From a bacterium (lineage in GTDB: Bacteria; Patescibacteriota; Minisyncoccia; UBA6257; GWB1-50-10), in assembly GCA_030647415.1 (NCBI GenBank), contig JAUSKB010000023.1:1-48456 (forward strand): DNA of 48,456 nucleotides, in the 5' to 3' direction. The notes under the pieces are model-generated. The model did no database searches, was not told where the DNA came from, and saw only the letters and a list, made by a program, of their open reading frames with translations. How positions within the stretch are numbered: the first letter of the stretch is position 1; the number at the start of each line of letters is the position of its first letter. Below are positions 1-7,574 of this stretch, one piece after another. A program made the position numbers and the translations under genes.

Positions 1-62
1 GCTCGGGAACCACTCCAGTACGCCGCTTTGAACTCATCAAATATCTCCTTCCTTGTTTCCAT
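1..62 (-). CDS. DDE transposase, N-terminal fragment cut by the window edge
   Basis: First 20 codons of the transposase of the left insertion-sequence copy, beginning with ATG at 62 (METRKEIFDEF...). It is identical to the start of the copy at 47387. Nothing of the catalytic domain is visible here because the window ends. The in-frame ATG two codons upstream (68) is an alternative start. Confidence 0.7.
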   Translation of the reverse strand, partial: METRKEIFDEFKAAYWSGSR

Positions 63-137
63 GGTCATAGGTGACCACGGTAACCCATTTATGAGCTATA
101 CACTCCTCGCTCGGTAACAGTTTCAATGAGCTGGAAC
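1..137 (-). mobile_element. Left partial copy of an insertion sequence (5' end only)
   Basis: These 137 bases are the exact reverse complement of 47312-47448, so the same insertion sequence flanks the window in opposite orientations. Only the terminal non-coding leader and the first codons of its transposase are inside the window. The element edge is placed at 137 because the identity between the copies stops there. A short inverted repeat lies just ahead of the transposase start (TGGTCA and TGACCA arms near 62-77), which could form a hairpin that limits transposase expression. Confidence 0.85.
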
Positions 138-167
138 GGCCCCTTCCCGCCACCCGCCACGCTGGCG

Positions 168-173
168 TATACT
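168..173 (+). promoter_or_regulatory. Candidate -10 box (TATACT) upstream of dnaX
   Basis: A TATACT hexamer lies 13 nt before an ATG at 187 that duplicates the start of dnaX, and 93 nt before the true dnaX ATG at 267. No clear -35 is seen. If it is used, the transcript would contain both ATGs and the hairpin between them. Confidence 0.4.
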
Positions 174-186
174 GGAAACGCAACCC

Positions 187-282
187 ATGGCACTCGCAAT
201 CTCCGAGGCGAGAGAGAGGCGAGACCTTGGAATTCCTTTTAAGGTCTCGCCTCTCGTACGCTCATTATGGCACTCGCAATCT
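187..282 (+). repeat. 16-bp direct repeat of the dnaX start with a hairpin between the copies
   Basis: The sequence ATGGCACTCGCAATCT occurs at 187-202 and again at 267-282, where it forms the first codons of dnaX. Between the copies, 214-228 and 241-255 are a perfect 15-bp inverted repeat with a 12-nt loop. The upstream ATG is in a different frame and opens a 172-codon ORF overlapping dnaX. No U-run follows the hairpin, so it does not look like a terminator. It may act on dnaX translation, or be the scar of a small inserted hairpin that duplicated its target. Confidence 0.75.
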
Positions 283-1391
283 ATAGAAAATACCGGCCGG
301 CGACATTCGATGACGTTATCGGCCAGGAAACAACCGTGCGGATTCTCCGCGAGGCGGCGCGGCGGGACACGCTCGCCCATGCCTACCTCTTCGCGGGACC
401 GCGCGGGACCGGAAAAACCACCACGGCCCGCCTCGTGGCGAAAATCGCGAACTGCGAACGGCGGGGCACGGATGCGGCATTTCGCGCAACCGGCGAGCCG
501 TGCAATGCGTGCCGACTCTGCCGCGAGATCGATGAGGGAAGGAGCCTTGACGTTGTCGAGATCGATGCGGCATCGAACCGCGGCATCGATGAAATCAGAA
601 ATCTCAAGGAAAACGTCCGCCTCGCGCCCATTGCGGCGCGTGCGAAGGTGTTTATCATCGACGAGGCGCACCAGCTCACGCCACCCGCGTGGAACGCGCT
701 CTTGAAGACGCTTGAGGAACCGCCGGCATCGGTATATTTCGTGCTGGCAACAACTGAAGCGGACCGCATTCCGGCGACCATCGTCTCCCGAACGCAGCAG
801 TGCTACTTCCGTTACATCGGGCTTGAAGCGCTCACCAGCAAACTTTCGCGGATTGCCGAGCGCGAAGGAATCGTGATCGAGCACGAGGCGCTTGACCTTA
901 TCGCGGCCGCCGCAGAAGGAAGTTTCCGCGATGCCGAATCGCTCTTAGACCAGCTTGCGACAGGTGGTACCCCGCTCACGGTCCGGGACGTGGAGGCGGC
1001 GATCGGGAAGGTCGGTTTCGAAACGCTGGCGCGGTTTATTGACCGCCTCGTCGCGCGCGACCTTCCCGCGGCGCTTCAAGACCTCGCGGCCATCCAGGAT
1101 GGTGGATTCAATCTCGCGCAGTTCACGAAAGACATCATCATCTATCTGCGTCGCATGCTCGTCATAAAACACGCTCCCGCGCTCGCGACGGTGCTTGCGC
1201 GCGAACTGGTCCCTGAACACCTCGCCCGGATTGCCGCCCACGCCGCGCACCGTGGCAGTGCCCCGACCGTGCTCCTCCGTGCGCTCATTGTCGCCTACGG
1301 CCAGATGCGGTACAGCCAATTTCCGCTCGTAATCCTCGAGGTGGCTCTTGTTGAATCGCTCTCGTCCCCATTGACCGCCTCGTCCTCCTGA
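267..1391 (+). CDS. dnaX: DNA polymerase III subunit gamma/tau (short form)
   Basis: Clamp-loader ATPase that opens the sliding clamp during replication. The start reads MALAIYRKYRPATFDDVIGQ, typical of DnaX. Walker A GPRGTGKT is at residues 44-51. The zinc-binding cysteines are C63, C79, C82 and C85. The Walker B/DEAH box (FIIDEAH) is near 129-135, and the SRTQ arginine-finger motif is at 174-177. At 374 residues it ends after domain III, so it corresponds to a gamma-like form without the tau tail that contacts DnaB and the polymerase. No Shine-Dalgarno precedes the ATG. A strong hairpin and a duplicated start lie just upstream. It is convergent with the pilin genes, with a shared terminator between. 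Confidence 0.95.
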   Translation: MALAIYRKYRPATFDDVIGQETTVRILREAARRDTLAHAYLFAGPRGTGKTTTARLVAKIANCERRGTDAAFRATGEPCNACRLCREIDEGRSLDVVEIDAASNRGIDEIRNLKENVRLAPIAARAKVFIIDEAHQLTPPAWNALLKTLEEPPASVYFVLATTEADRIPATIVSRTQQCYFRYIGLEALTSKLSRIAEREGIVIEHEALDLIAAAAEGSFRDAESLLDQLATGGTPLTVRDVEAAIGKVGFETLARFIDRLVARDLPAALQDLAAIQDGGFNLAQFTKDIIIYLRRMLVIKHAPALATVLARELVPEHLARIAAHAAHRGSAPTVLLRALIVAYGQMRYSQFPLVILEVALVESLSSPLTASSS

Positions 1392-1392
1392 A

Positions 1393-1432
1393 AAACCAAA
1401 CTACCCTCGCCACGGCGAGGGCAGTTTGGTTT
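1393..1432. terminator. Bidirectional intrinsic terminator between dnaX and pilin genes
   Basis: Long stem with arms starting AAACCAAACT and ending AGTTTGGTTT, a GC-rich inner CCCTCGCC/GGCGAGGG pairing and a short loop. Runs of A on one side and T on the other allow termination from both directions. It sits exactly between the convergent stop codons. Confidence 0.85.
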
Positions 1433-1445
1433 GTCTGCTACCTGG

Positions 1446-1898
1446 TTACCGCGTAACGCTAATGACCTCGCCAAGCTCCTGCGTTGGGGCGCTCACCGTG
1501 ATACGGCCGCTCGACGCATCCCGTTGGACAGTGTAGCCGGTGTTGTAGTTGGTATTCGACGTATATTGGGCGTTTGTTGCGCTCGGGTCGAATGGAAGAA
1601 TGGATATATAGGTCGGCACAATGCAGGGAGCAATGTCATATCCTCCGGTATTCACCATGTTCGTCGCAGTGGTTGGAATGACCCCAGCCGCACACCCGGT
1701 TTCGAACAGCCCGCGATTGTCCGCCATCCGCTGCCCAATACCGTTCAGGATGGCATTCACATTCGCGCGCCGCTGAGTGTTTCGCGCTTGGGCGAACTGC
1801 CGTGCGGGGTTTAGGGCAACAATGACGACACCCGACAGAATGGCGATGATACCGATGACAACGAGGAGTTCGAGCAGTGTAAAACCTTTTCGATTCAT
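1446..1898 (-). CDS. Type IV pilin, major-type (copy 1)
   Basis: Structural pilin exported to the membrane and cut by prepilin peptidase. The leader MNRKG is followed by the cleavage site and mature FTLLELLVVIGIIAIL, with Glu at mature position 5 and a hydrophobic helix of about 25 residues. The rest is a small globular domain with two cysteines (FETGCAAG and IAPCIVP) that could form a disulphide. At 150 residues it has exactly the length of its neighbour at 2050. The two share almost identical DNA over the N-terminal half, so they are a recent tandem duplication. It is last in the pilus gene order but has its own promoter and a terminator between it and copy 2. Confidence 0.93.
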   Translation of the reverse strand: MNRKGFTLLELLVVIGIIAILSGVVIVALNPARQFAQARNTQRRANVNAILNGIGQRMADNRGLFETGCAAGVIPTTATNMVNTGGYDIAPCIVPTYISILPFDPSATNAQYTSNTNYNTGYTVQRDASSGRITVSAPTQELGEVISVTR

Positions 1899-1939
1899 CT
1901 TTATATTGTTACAGAAAATACCGACCTTTGCATACGATA

Positions 1940-1967
1940 ATCATACCACAGATGTCCTCCCCTACAA
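1940..1967 (-). promoter_or_regulatory. Promoter for pilin copy 1
   Basis: On the minus strand TTGTAG (1962-1967) is separated by 16 nt from TATGAT (1940-1945), leaving a 5' leader of about 35 nt before the ATG at 1898. Confidence 0.5.
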
Positions 1968-1995
1968 AGCGCACCGTGTGAACCTGTAGAAAACG

Positions 1996-2023
1996 CCCCA
2001 GTCCCATCGCGGCGGGACTGGGG
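1996..2023 (-). terminator. Terminator after pilin copy 2
   Basis: Arms CCCCAGTCCC and GGGACTGGGG with a short loop, followed on the minus strand by CGTTTTC. It separates the two pilin transcripts. Confidence 0.7.
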
Positions 2024-2049
2024 TATGCATCATAACGTTACACCAATCC

Positions 2050-2502
2050 TTACCGCGTAACGCTGATGGTTTCTTGGAGCTCCGCCGTCGGGGCGCTCAC
2101 CGTGATGCGGCCGGTCGTCGCGTCCTTCAGGACGAAGTAACCGGTGTTGAACGATGAGGTGCTCGTGTAGCTCGCGCCTGCCGCACTCGGATCGAACGGC
2201 ATAATCGAGATGTAGGTCGGAACGAGACACTGGGCAATGCTGTACGCCGTTGACGCCATAAGCGTCGAGGTTGTCGGAATCGCGCCTGCCGCACAGCCGG
2301 TCTCGAAGGTTCCCTTATTGTCCGCTAGTCGCTGCCCAATACCGTTCAAAATGGCGTTCACATTCGACCAGCGCTGAGTGTTTCGCGCTTGGGCGAACTG
2401 CCGTGCGGGGTTTAGGGCAACAATGACGACACCCGCCAGAATGGCGATGATACCGATGACAACGAGGAGTTCGAGCAGTGTAAATCCTTTTCGTTTTTTC
2501 AT
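2050..2502 (-). CDS. Type IV pilin, major-type (copy 2)
   Basis: Paralogue of the pilin at 1446, also 150 residues. Leader MKKRKG, then mature FTLLELLVVIGIIAILAGVV. The start at 2502 is chosen because it gives a normal short, positively charged prepilin leader. A longer reading to 2568 adds 22 unlikely residues and overlaps the promoter. The C-terminal half differs from copy 1 (for example APTAELQETISVTR against APTQELGEVISVTR), so the copies have diverged in the exposed domain while the filament-forming helix is nearly unchanged. Two cysteines are kept (FETGCAAG, IAQCLVP). Confidence 0.93.
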   Translation of the reverse strand: MKKRKGFTLLELLVVIGIIAILAGVVIVALNPARQFAQARNTQRWSNVNAILNGIGQRLADNKGTFETGCAAGAIPTTSTLMASTAYSIAQCLVPTYISIMPFDPSAAGASYTSTSSFNTGYFVLKDATTGRITVSAPTAELQETISVTR

Positions 2503-2558
2503 AATATATTTCAGTTGAATTTCGCTCTTTGCTCGACCTTTTTCATACACCAGCATAA

Positions 2559-2564
2559 AGTATA
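2559..2564 (-). promoter_or_regulatory. -10 box for pilin copy 2
   Basis: TATACT on the minus strand about 56 nt ahead of the ATG at 2502. No good -35 is visible at 17 nt. Confidence 0.45.
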
Positions 2565-2610
2565 GCACAATCCCGGCTTTACTCCACCTATTTATCCACA
2601 GTAGATCTGC

Positions 2611-4089
2611 CTACCGGACCTCTTCCCAGGAAACTTGCACATACTGGCTCGATGTCTGTGGCGACTCGGGCGGCGGACCATAGAGTAGGTTCGAATCATA
2701 TACCAGCTCTCGATTTTGGTACCCGGTGCCGTCAGTGTACGCAAACCCGTACCGCAAATTCGTTGCAATCATACCGTATGAGGTGATTTTTTGACGGATA
2801 TGGTAGGGCGAACATCCGGAAGGATAGTAGTACCGTCCGACCCTCCCGTTCTGGGCAATGAGCGCTGCGTCAACGCGCAGGGTGTCGCTTGAAAAAAGTC
2901 CGATATTGAAATTGTTCTGCATAATGAGCTGGATGACGTCCGTGCCGTCATAGTTCGTATAGCGAAGGTCCTGATTCACTGCAATACTCGTCCGGGTCGT
3001 GGAATTATCGGGGAAACGGCCGGAACCGATGGTGAGGCGGGCGCCGTTTATCATGCCTCGGACCCAGAGGTTATCCTCAAAGAAGAAGATACCGTTTGCT
3101 GGAAACGGTCCGCTTTTCACCAGCGTTTCCGTCTGGACGCTCCATGTTCCCCATCCGGTTTGCCCCAGTGCATTTGAACAGCTTCCCGACGGCGGTGGGG
3201 CGAGCGCGGTCACTCGATAGAGGGCATAGGTACCTGTCGCGTTTAAGACCAACTCAAAACCGTAACTTCCCGAACTCGTCGCGTAGATACCAGAGGTCGA
3301 CGCAATGGTTCGGATATCCGAGAGGTTCTGTGACAAGCCCACAAAGTTCACCGCCGGCACGCCGACCGCCCGGCCGGCCAAGAAAACATCAGAACGCTCC
3401 GCGAGCGGATTCGGGGGCGCTTCAAGCGGACGGAATGTATTGTCCGTAGCAGTCGACGGCGGCAGGTCGCGGTGAGTATGGACTGCATACTCGTCAGCGC
3501 CAGCGTGGTCGGGGTCGTTGTACGTGGTCCGCGCACTTTGCACCAAGTTGTGCGCCGTGCCGTCAATGCGCAGTCCCTGGTTTGAGATAATCTCACCATA
3601 AATGTCGGTGCCTTCCCCGAATCGCATGTTATTATTCGTCGCCACGGCGTACTTCGCGAATGACGGAATGCCGAACTTCACCTGGATTATTTTTTGAACG
3701 GTGGGGTCCGCATCCACCCGACCGGTGCTTCGGACGGTCACAATCGTGGAACCGGATGGCGGTGGGGTAATATCAAGCGTGAACGTTCCGAACCGTTCAC
3801 CAAGACGATTGTAGTACGGATGCACGTAGGGACCGGGGGTGCCGGTGCCATCCTGGTAGTCGGACTTATTGTGCGCGAGGTGCCACCGGTAGTACTCGAT
3901 GCCTGCCTCTGCGATACTGAATGATGCGGCGCGGTGGAGTCCGCGGAGCGAGAAAGTGAGCGCCGAGTAGGTCCAAAGCATAAATCCAGATAGCATAATG
4001 ACCGTGACGCCGCCAAACACCAGAATCTGCATCGTAATAGCCGCACCCCGCCGCGGTGCCAAAGCTGGATAAATGGATTGGTTATTCAT
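2611..4089 (-). CDS. PilX-like minor pilus protein, 492 aa
   Basis: Probable pilus-assembly or minor pilin protein of the PilX type. After a short basic N-terminus (MNNQSIYPALAPRRG) comes one hydrophobic segment, about residues 15-45, starting AAITMQILVFGG and containing the SIAEAGIEYY motif that often follows the helix in PilX proteins. There is no canonical G|FTLxE cleavage site. The remaining 440 residues are an extracellular beta-rich region with stretches such as DIYGEIISNQGLRIDG. The gene overlaps the upstream minor pilin by 8 nt (start inside its last codons), so the two are translationally coupled. Length is much greater than the roughly 150-200 residues of classical PilX. Confidence 0.75.
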   Translation of the reverse strand: MNNQSIYPALAPRRGAAITMQILVFGGVTVIMLSGFMLWTYSALTFSLRGLHRAASFSIAEAGIEYYRWHLAHNKSDYQDGTGTPGPYVHPYYNRLGERFGTFTLDITPPPSGSTIVTVRSTGRVDADPTVQKIIQVKFGIPSFAKYAVATNNNMRFGEGTDIYGEIISNQGLRIDGTAHNLVQSARTTYNDPDHAGADEYAVHTHRDLPPSTATDNTFRPLEAPPNPLAERSDVFLAGRAVGVPAVNFVGLSQNLSDIRTIASTSGIYATSSGSYGFELVLNATGTYALYRVTALAPPPSGSCSNALGQTGWGTWSVQTETLVKSGPFPANGIFFFEDNLWVRGMINGARLTIGSGRFPDNSTTRTSIAVNQDLRYTNYDGTDVIQLIMQNNFNIGLFSSDTLRVDAALIAQNGRVGRYYYPSGCSPYHIRQKITSYGMIATNLRYGFAYTDGTGYQNRELVYDSNLLYGPPPESPQTSSQYVQVSWEEVR

Positions 4090-5683
4090 GGTGCAAATTT
4101 CGGAACGAGACCATGCTGGTGAAGTAGCTCGGCTGGGGCGCTAGGGACGGCGTGAGGTCGGTATAGAGGTCGAGCCGCACCATGCGGACCGACGGAACCG
4201 CGAAGCTGGGCGAGGACGAGGCAACCCGCTTCATCTGAACGTCATCGATATAATAGCTGTCGCCGTTCGAGGCATACCCATTGAGGGCAAACATGAGGCG
4301 TCCGTCGGTCACCGGACCGTAGAAGCCAGCTGTGGTGAAATCTGTGGTATACAGCTGCCAACCAGTCGTGAGGTCCACCGCAAAATTATTCAAACCATAG
4401 TTCGTGTAGGGCGAGGTATGTTTCAGGACCGATATGCCGACATTGTGGCCGGTCGACGAGTACGCGGCGAATGAGAGGCGATACTTTGTCTCTGACTCCA
4501 GATCCACGTTCGCTTGGTACAACTGGGTGTTAGAACCGACGGTCGTGAGCGAGAGGCGGCCGCTCTGAACACCTTCGTACCCCGGCGTCGTGGTAGTAAA
4601 AGCCCCACTGCCATTCGTGTAGAAGGTCCATGGCGACGCGAGGGGCTCGAACCCCGAATTCTCGATGACATTCACCGGCACGGGAAGAATCTTTCGCAGT
4701 TTCACGTTGTCAATTGCATACGCATCCCCGTTCACGGCGAACCCCGGAAACCAAAACATGAGCCGCGCGTCAGTCACCCGAGATGAAAACCCGCTCGTCA
4801 TGAAATTCACCGTAAAGGTCTGCCAGCCGGTCCCAATGCCCGCGACGTAGTTCGAAAGGCCGTAGTTCGTGTAGGGCGAGGTATGTTTCAGGAGCGAAAC
4901 CGAAAGGTCGTGGCCGGTCGAGGAGTACGCGGCAAACGTGAGCTCGTAGTTCGTGTTCGGATCGAGCGTGAGATAGGCCTCATAGAGCTGCGTGTTGGAG
5001 CCGATGGTCGTGAGGGCTACCCGACCGTAGAATGCGCCGTCGAATCCGGGCGACGACGCCGAGAAGCTCCCCATGCCGTTCGTGTAGAAGGTCCACGGCG
5101 ATGTTCCCGACTCGAAACTCGGGTTCGTGAGGACATTCGGACCGTACTCGACGCTCGAAGTCGAGTTAACCGACTCGCCGGTGTATGTCGAATTATAGTA
5201 GGTGAACCTACTTGAAGTGCTGACCACATTCGTCACGAGGGTCCGCACTGTCTCAGTGGAGGTTGCATAGGTGAGCGGGTTGCCGGTTGGCTCGATGATG
5301 CCGCGTTCGAATGTGGTCGAGGTGAATGAGTACCGGACTCGCTCATAGATGCCATCCGAATCGACGTCGCTGTAGAAGACAAATTGCGACGAGCTCGCCA
5401 CTTCAATCGAGTAGGCGCCGATGGACGAGGGCCCCATTGAGCGGGCCTCGGTCTGGAATGTCTGCATGACCTGGTCCAGTCCTTGCTGGTTCGAGAGCTC
5501 CTGGTTCACAAATCCCGCCACCTGAGTAAACTGGCTTTCAGTAACACCCACGACCGCGAGCACAATTACCGAAAACCCCATAGCAACGATGAACTCGATA
5601 AGGGTAAACCCCCACACCAAACGATTGTTTGGTGTGGGGGTGAACCTCCCACGAGATGCTCCGAGATTTCGAGATTTTGACAT
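4082..5683 (-). CDS. PilW-like minor pilin carrying two tandem carbohydrate-binding-like modules
   Basis: Prepilin with site G|FTLIEFIVAMGFSVIVLAVVG at about residues 25-45 and a 24-residue leader. After a pilin-like region (to about residue 180) come two related modules. Module 1 runs from about 183 (VLTNPSFESGTSPW) to 335, and module 2 from about 339 (VIENSGFEPLASPW) to 495. They share FYTNG, TTxGSNTQLY, FAAYSSTGH and LLKHTSPYTNYGL-type segments. This order (N-x-G/SFE, W, strand-rich core, final DNVK/DDVQ) is that of CBM4/9-like jelly-roll domains. The tail (SVRMVRLDLYTDL) looks like the end of a PilW protein, so the modules appear inserted in the pilin. A surface-binding or adhesin role is inferred. 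Confidence 0.8.
   Translation of the reverse strand: MSKSRNLGASRGRFTPTPNNRLVWGFTLIEFIVAMGFSVIVLAVVGVTESQFTQVAGFVNQELSNQQGLDQVMQTFQTEARSMGPSSIGAYSIEVASSSQFVFYSDVDSDGIYERVRYSFTSTTFERGIIEPTGNPLTYATSTETVRTLVTNVVSTSSRFTYYNSTYTGESVNSTSSVEYGPNVLTNPSFESGTSPWTFYTNGMGSFSASSPGFDGAFYGRVALTTIGSNTQLYEAYLTLDPNTNYELTFAAYSSTGHDLSVSLLKHTSPYTNYGLSNYVAGIGTGWQTFTVNFMTSGFSSRVTDARLMFWFPGFAVNGDAYAIDNVKLRKILPVPVNVIENSGFEPLASPWTFYTNGSGAFTTTTPGYEGVQSGRLSLTTVGSNTQLYQANVDLESETKYRLSFAAYSSTGHNVGISVLKHTSPYTNYGLNNFAVDLTTGWQLYTTDFTTAGFYGPVTDGRLMFALNGYASNGDSYYIDDVQMKRVASSSPSFAVPSVRMVRLDLYTDLTPSLAPQPSYFTSMVSFRNLHHE
5608..5641 (-). other. 15-bp hairpin inside the leader-peptide codons of the PilW-like pilin
   Basis: 5608-5622 and 5627-5641 are perfectly complementary with a 4-nt loop. 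They encode residues 15-25, immediately before the prepilin cleavage site. The structure sits in a tolerant part of the protein and could slow translation at the secretion signal. Confidence 0.7.
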
Positions 5684-5687
5684 GGAA

Positions 5688-7568
5688 TTATAACTGTACG
5701 AGCGGGACCGTAAGCTCTTGCCACGAAGCTGTGGTCGAGGCGGTACCCGTCGCTATCTGGTAGCCACTCATGGTCACGGTGTAGGGGTATGAACTCCCGG
5801 CAAGCCCATCAAAATATGCTGTGTCTGGGGGAACGCACGGGCCCCGATACCCAATGCCTATCTCATTGACCTGTGGCGTCACCACGGCATTCGTGGTGGT
5901 GAGCCAAACCTGATATCGGAGATACCGGCGGTTTGTGTGGATGCCCGCGAGTGCCGTGCCACTTTCCGTATAGTAGGTGCTGGGTGTGCCGTCCGGGCCC
6001 ACGAAGGCCCAAAACGATGCGTCATCGTTCGAGGCAACCTGGAACCGGACGTTCGCACCGGCCGGCTGACTCAAAGGGTTCCACACCAGCGTCGTATATT
6101 CGGTGCTCGTACTTCCGGTATCGATAGTCTTCGAAACTAGCCACTCAGTCGAGGTAGCATATCCACCCGGACCTACCGCGAGTACGAGCGACCCCGGCAC
6201 GGTATCGGTAGATAAGGAATCGCTCTTCGAAGCATAGGCCCCGGCGGACCAATCCGTAGAACGAAGTGTGTCATATCCCGTTATCTGCGGGGCAAGCGAC
6301 ACCAGCAAAACGGTGGCATTTTGGATACCGGCGGCAGTTGCCGCATCACGTACATGAATAGCGAGAGCCCGGGATAGTGTCGGTGCAAATGAGGTACTGA
6401 ACGGCACGGTGGCAGAGGGTGCGACAGTGAGCGGCACGGCGGGCATCGTGCCGACAAGAGACCAGGTAGTGGTGGCGATGCCGACCGCATACGTGTCCCA
6501 TTCAAGACCCGTGATAGTTGCCAGGCCGTTTATGCCAGTCACGGTAGTGGTAGTGACCTTCACCACATCTGGTCCGGTTCCGATAAGCTTTGCACCCGTG
6601 AAAGTCGCGGCAACTCCCTGAAGCGGCTGGCAGGTCCGAGAAACTGCGGAAAGCCCGACCGTACTCAAGCCATCGATTGCAAACGTGATGTCGGTTAAGA
6701 CTCCAGCCGCCACCGTTGCATACGGCTTCGCCGGGTTAGGATTCCCCTGCCCGCCCACCGGGTAGGTCCGATCACTTGAATATCCTAACTTCGAGACAGT
6801 AATCTGGTATGACTGCGTTCCAGGTGGCACACCCACGAGTTGCAGTACACCATTGAGGTTGGTCGTATCAGTGAGGTCAATAGTAGGCAGCGTCGCCTCG
6901 TTCACCACCCGCACACTTGCTTCCGGCAGTGCATTTCCGTTTGCATCGATAACATGGATAAAGAGTGACCCACTTGACCCCGTTGCCTCTAAATTCGCGG
7001 GGGCGACTGTCGTCGTCATCGTAATGGGCACGAAGCGCGCACACCGGAGGCAACTCACCTCCACCTCGACCAGCTTGTAATCCGCGGGCGCGGTGTCGTT
7101 CGGGGCCCCACCCAAGGTACCATCGAAGGGGTCGTCCACATTCCGGATGGTGGTGACCACGAGGAATTCTATGGGGCCGACCGTTGAGACCTTCTGCCGG
7201 TCGAGAATACCCGCCGGGATACCGCCCAAGGTCCCCACACTGTCGTAGGGCAGGTTTCGGATAACCTCGATCTCCTGGTTCAACCGCGTGACCGAAGCCG
7301 TGCGGAGCTCGGCGTTCGTGAGTGTGTCAAGAATGGAGGAGTAGGAGAGGTATGCCCCGCCGAAAATGATGACCATGAGGCCTACCGCAATAATGAGCTC
7401 GATGAGGGATATGCCCTGCCGGGTAACCGACAACCGACCCGCCTCGCCAGACCCGCTTCGCCCGCGAAGCGAGGCGAGCGAGTGGGCGAGTCGAGGCGGG
7501 CAACCGACAACCGACAACCCGTTCGGGGTGTCTTTCGCTCGTCTCTCGTCTCTCGTCGCTCGTCTCAT
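5688..7568 (-). CDS. PilV-like minor pilin with Ig/carboxypeptidase-regulatory-like domains
   Basis: Large prepilin-type protein. The hydrophobic segment ISLIELIIAVGLMVIIFGGAYL follows a QG cleavage site at residues 51-52. After a pilin-like part with two cysteines (CLRC, about 173-176) come Ig-like regions of the carboxypeptidase-regulatory type (ANGNALPEASVRVVN, GTQSYQITVSKLGYSS, GIQNATVLLVS). A strand-rich C-terminal domain ends with SWQELTVPLVQL. The first 45 codons read through a repeat-rich stretch. The true start may instead be TTG at 7433, giving the normal leader (M)SVTRQG. It lies 4 nt before the PilW-like gene and is clearly cotranscribed with it. Confidence 0.8.
   Translation of the reverse strand: MRRATRDERRAKDTPNGLSVVGCPPRLAHSLASLRGRSGSGEAGRLSVTRQGISLIELIIAVGLMVIIFGGAYLSYSSILDTLTNAELRTASVTRLNQEIEVIRNLPYDSVGTLGGIPAGILDRQKVSTVGPIEFLVVTTIRNVDDPFDGTLGGAPNDTAPADYKLVEVEVSCLRCARFVPITMTTTVAPANLEATGSSGSLFIHVIDANGNALPEASVRVVNEATLPTIDLTDTTNLNGVLQLVGVPPGTQSYQITVSKLGYSSDRTYPVGGQGNPNPAKPYATVAAGVLTDITFAIDGLSTVGLSAVSRTCQPLQGVAATFTGAKLIGTGPDVVKVTTTTVTGINGLATITGLEWDTYAVGIATTTWSLVGTMPAVPLTVAPSATVPFSTSFAPTLSRALAIHVRDAATAAGIQNATVLLVSLAPQITGYDTLRSTDWSAGAYASKSDSLSTDTVPGSLVLAVGPGGYATSTEWLVSKTIDTGSTSTEYTTLVWNPLSQPAGANVRFQVASNDDASFWAFVGPDGTPSTYYTESGTALAGIHTNRRYLRYQVWLTTTNAVVTPQVNEIGIGYRGPCVPPDTAYFDGLAGSSYPYTVTMSGYQIATGTASTTASWQELTVPLVQL
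7434..7568 (-). repeat. Repeat-word spacer at the 5' end of the PilV-like gene
   Basis: Read on the minus strand this stretch is made of the short words GAGACGA, CGACAACC and an imperfect inverted repeat with CCCGCCTCG and CGAGGCGGG arms (7438-7500). It is open in frame with the pilin but has no Met codon and no conserved protein character. Similar words appear in the N-terminal part of pilC and in a 23S insertion (44555-44623). Confidence 0.65.
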
Positions 7569-7574
7569 GGCTCC

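Noticed and set aside
123-884. Long minus-strand open frame antisense to dnaX (253 codons)
   Set aside because: It overlaps a clear dnaX; the product is Arg/Cys-rich with no domain character and results from high GC content.
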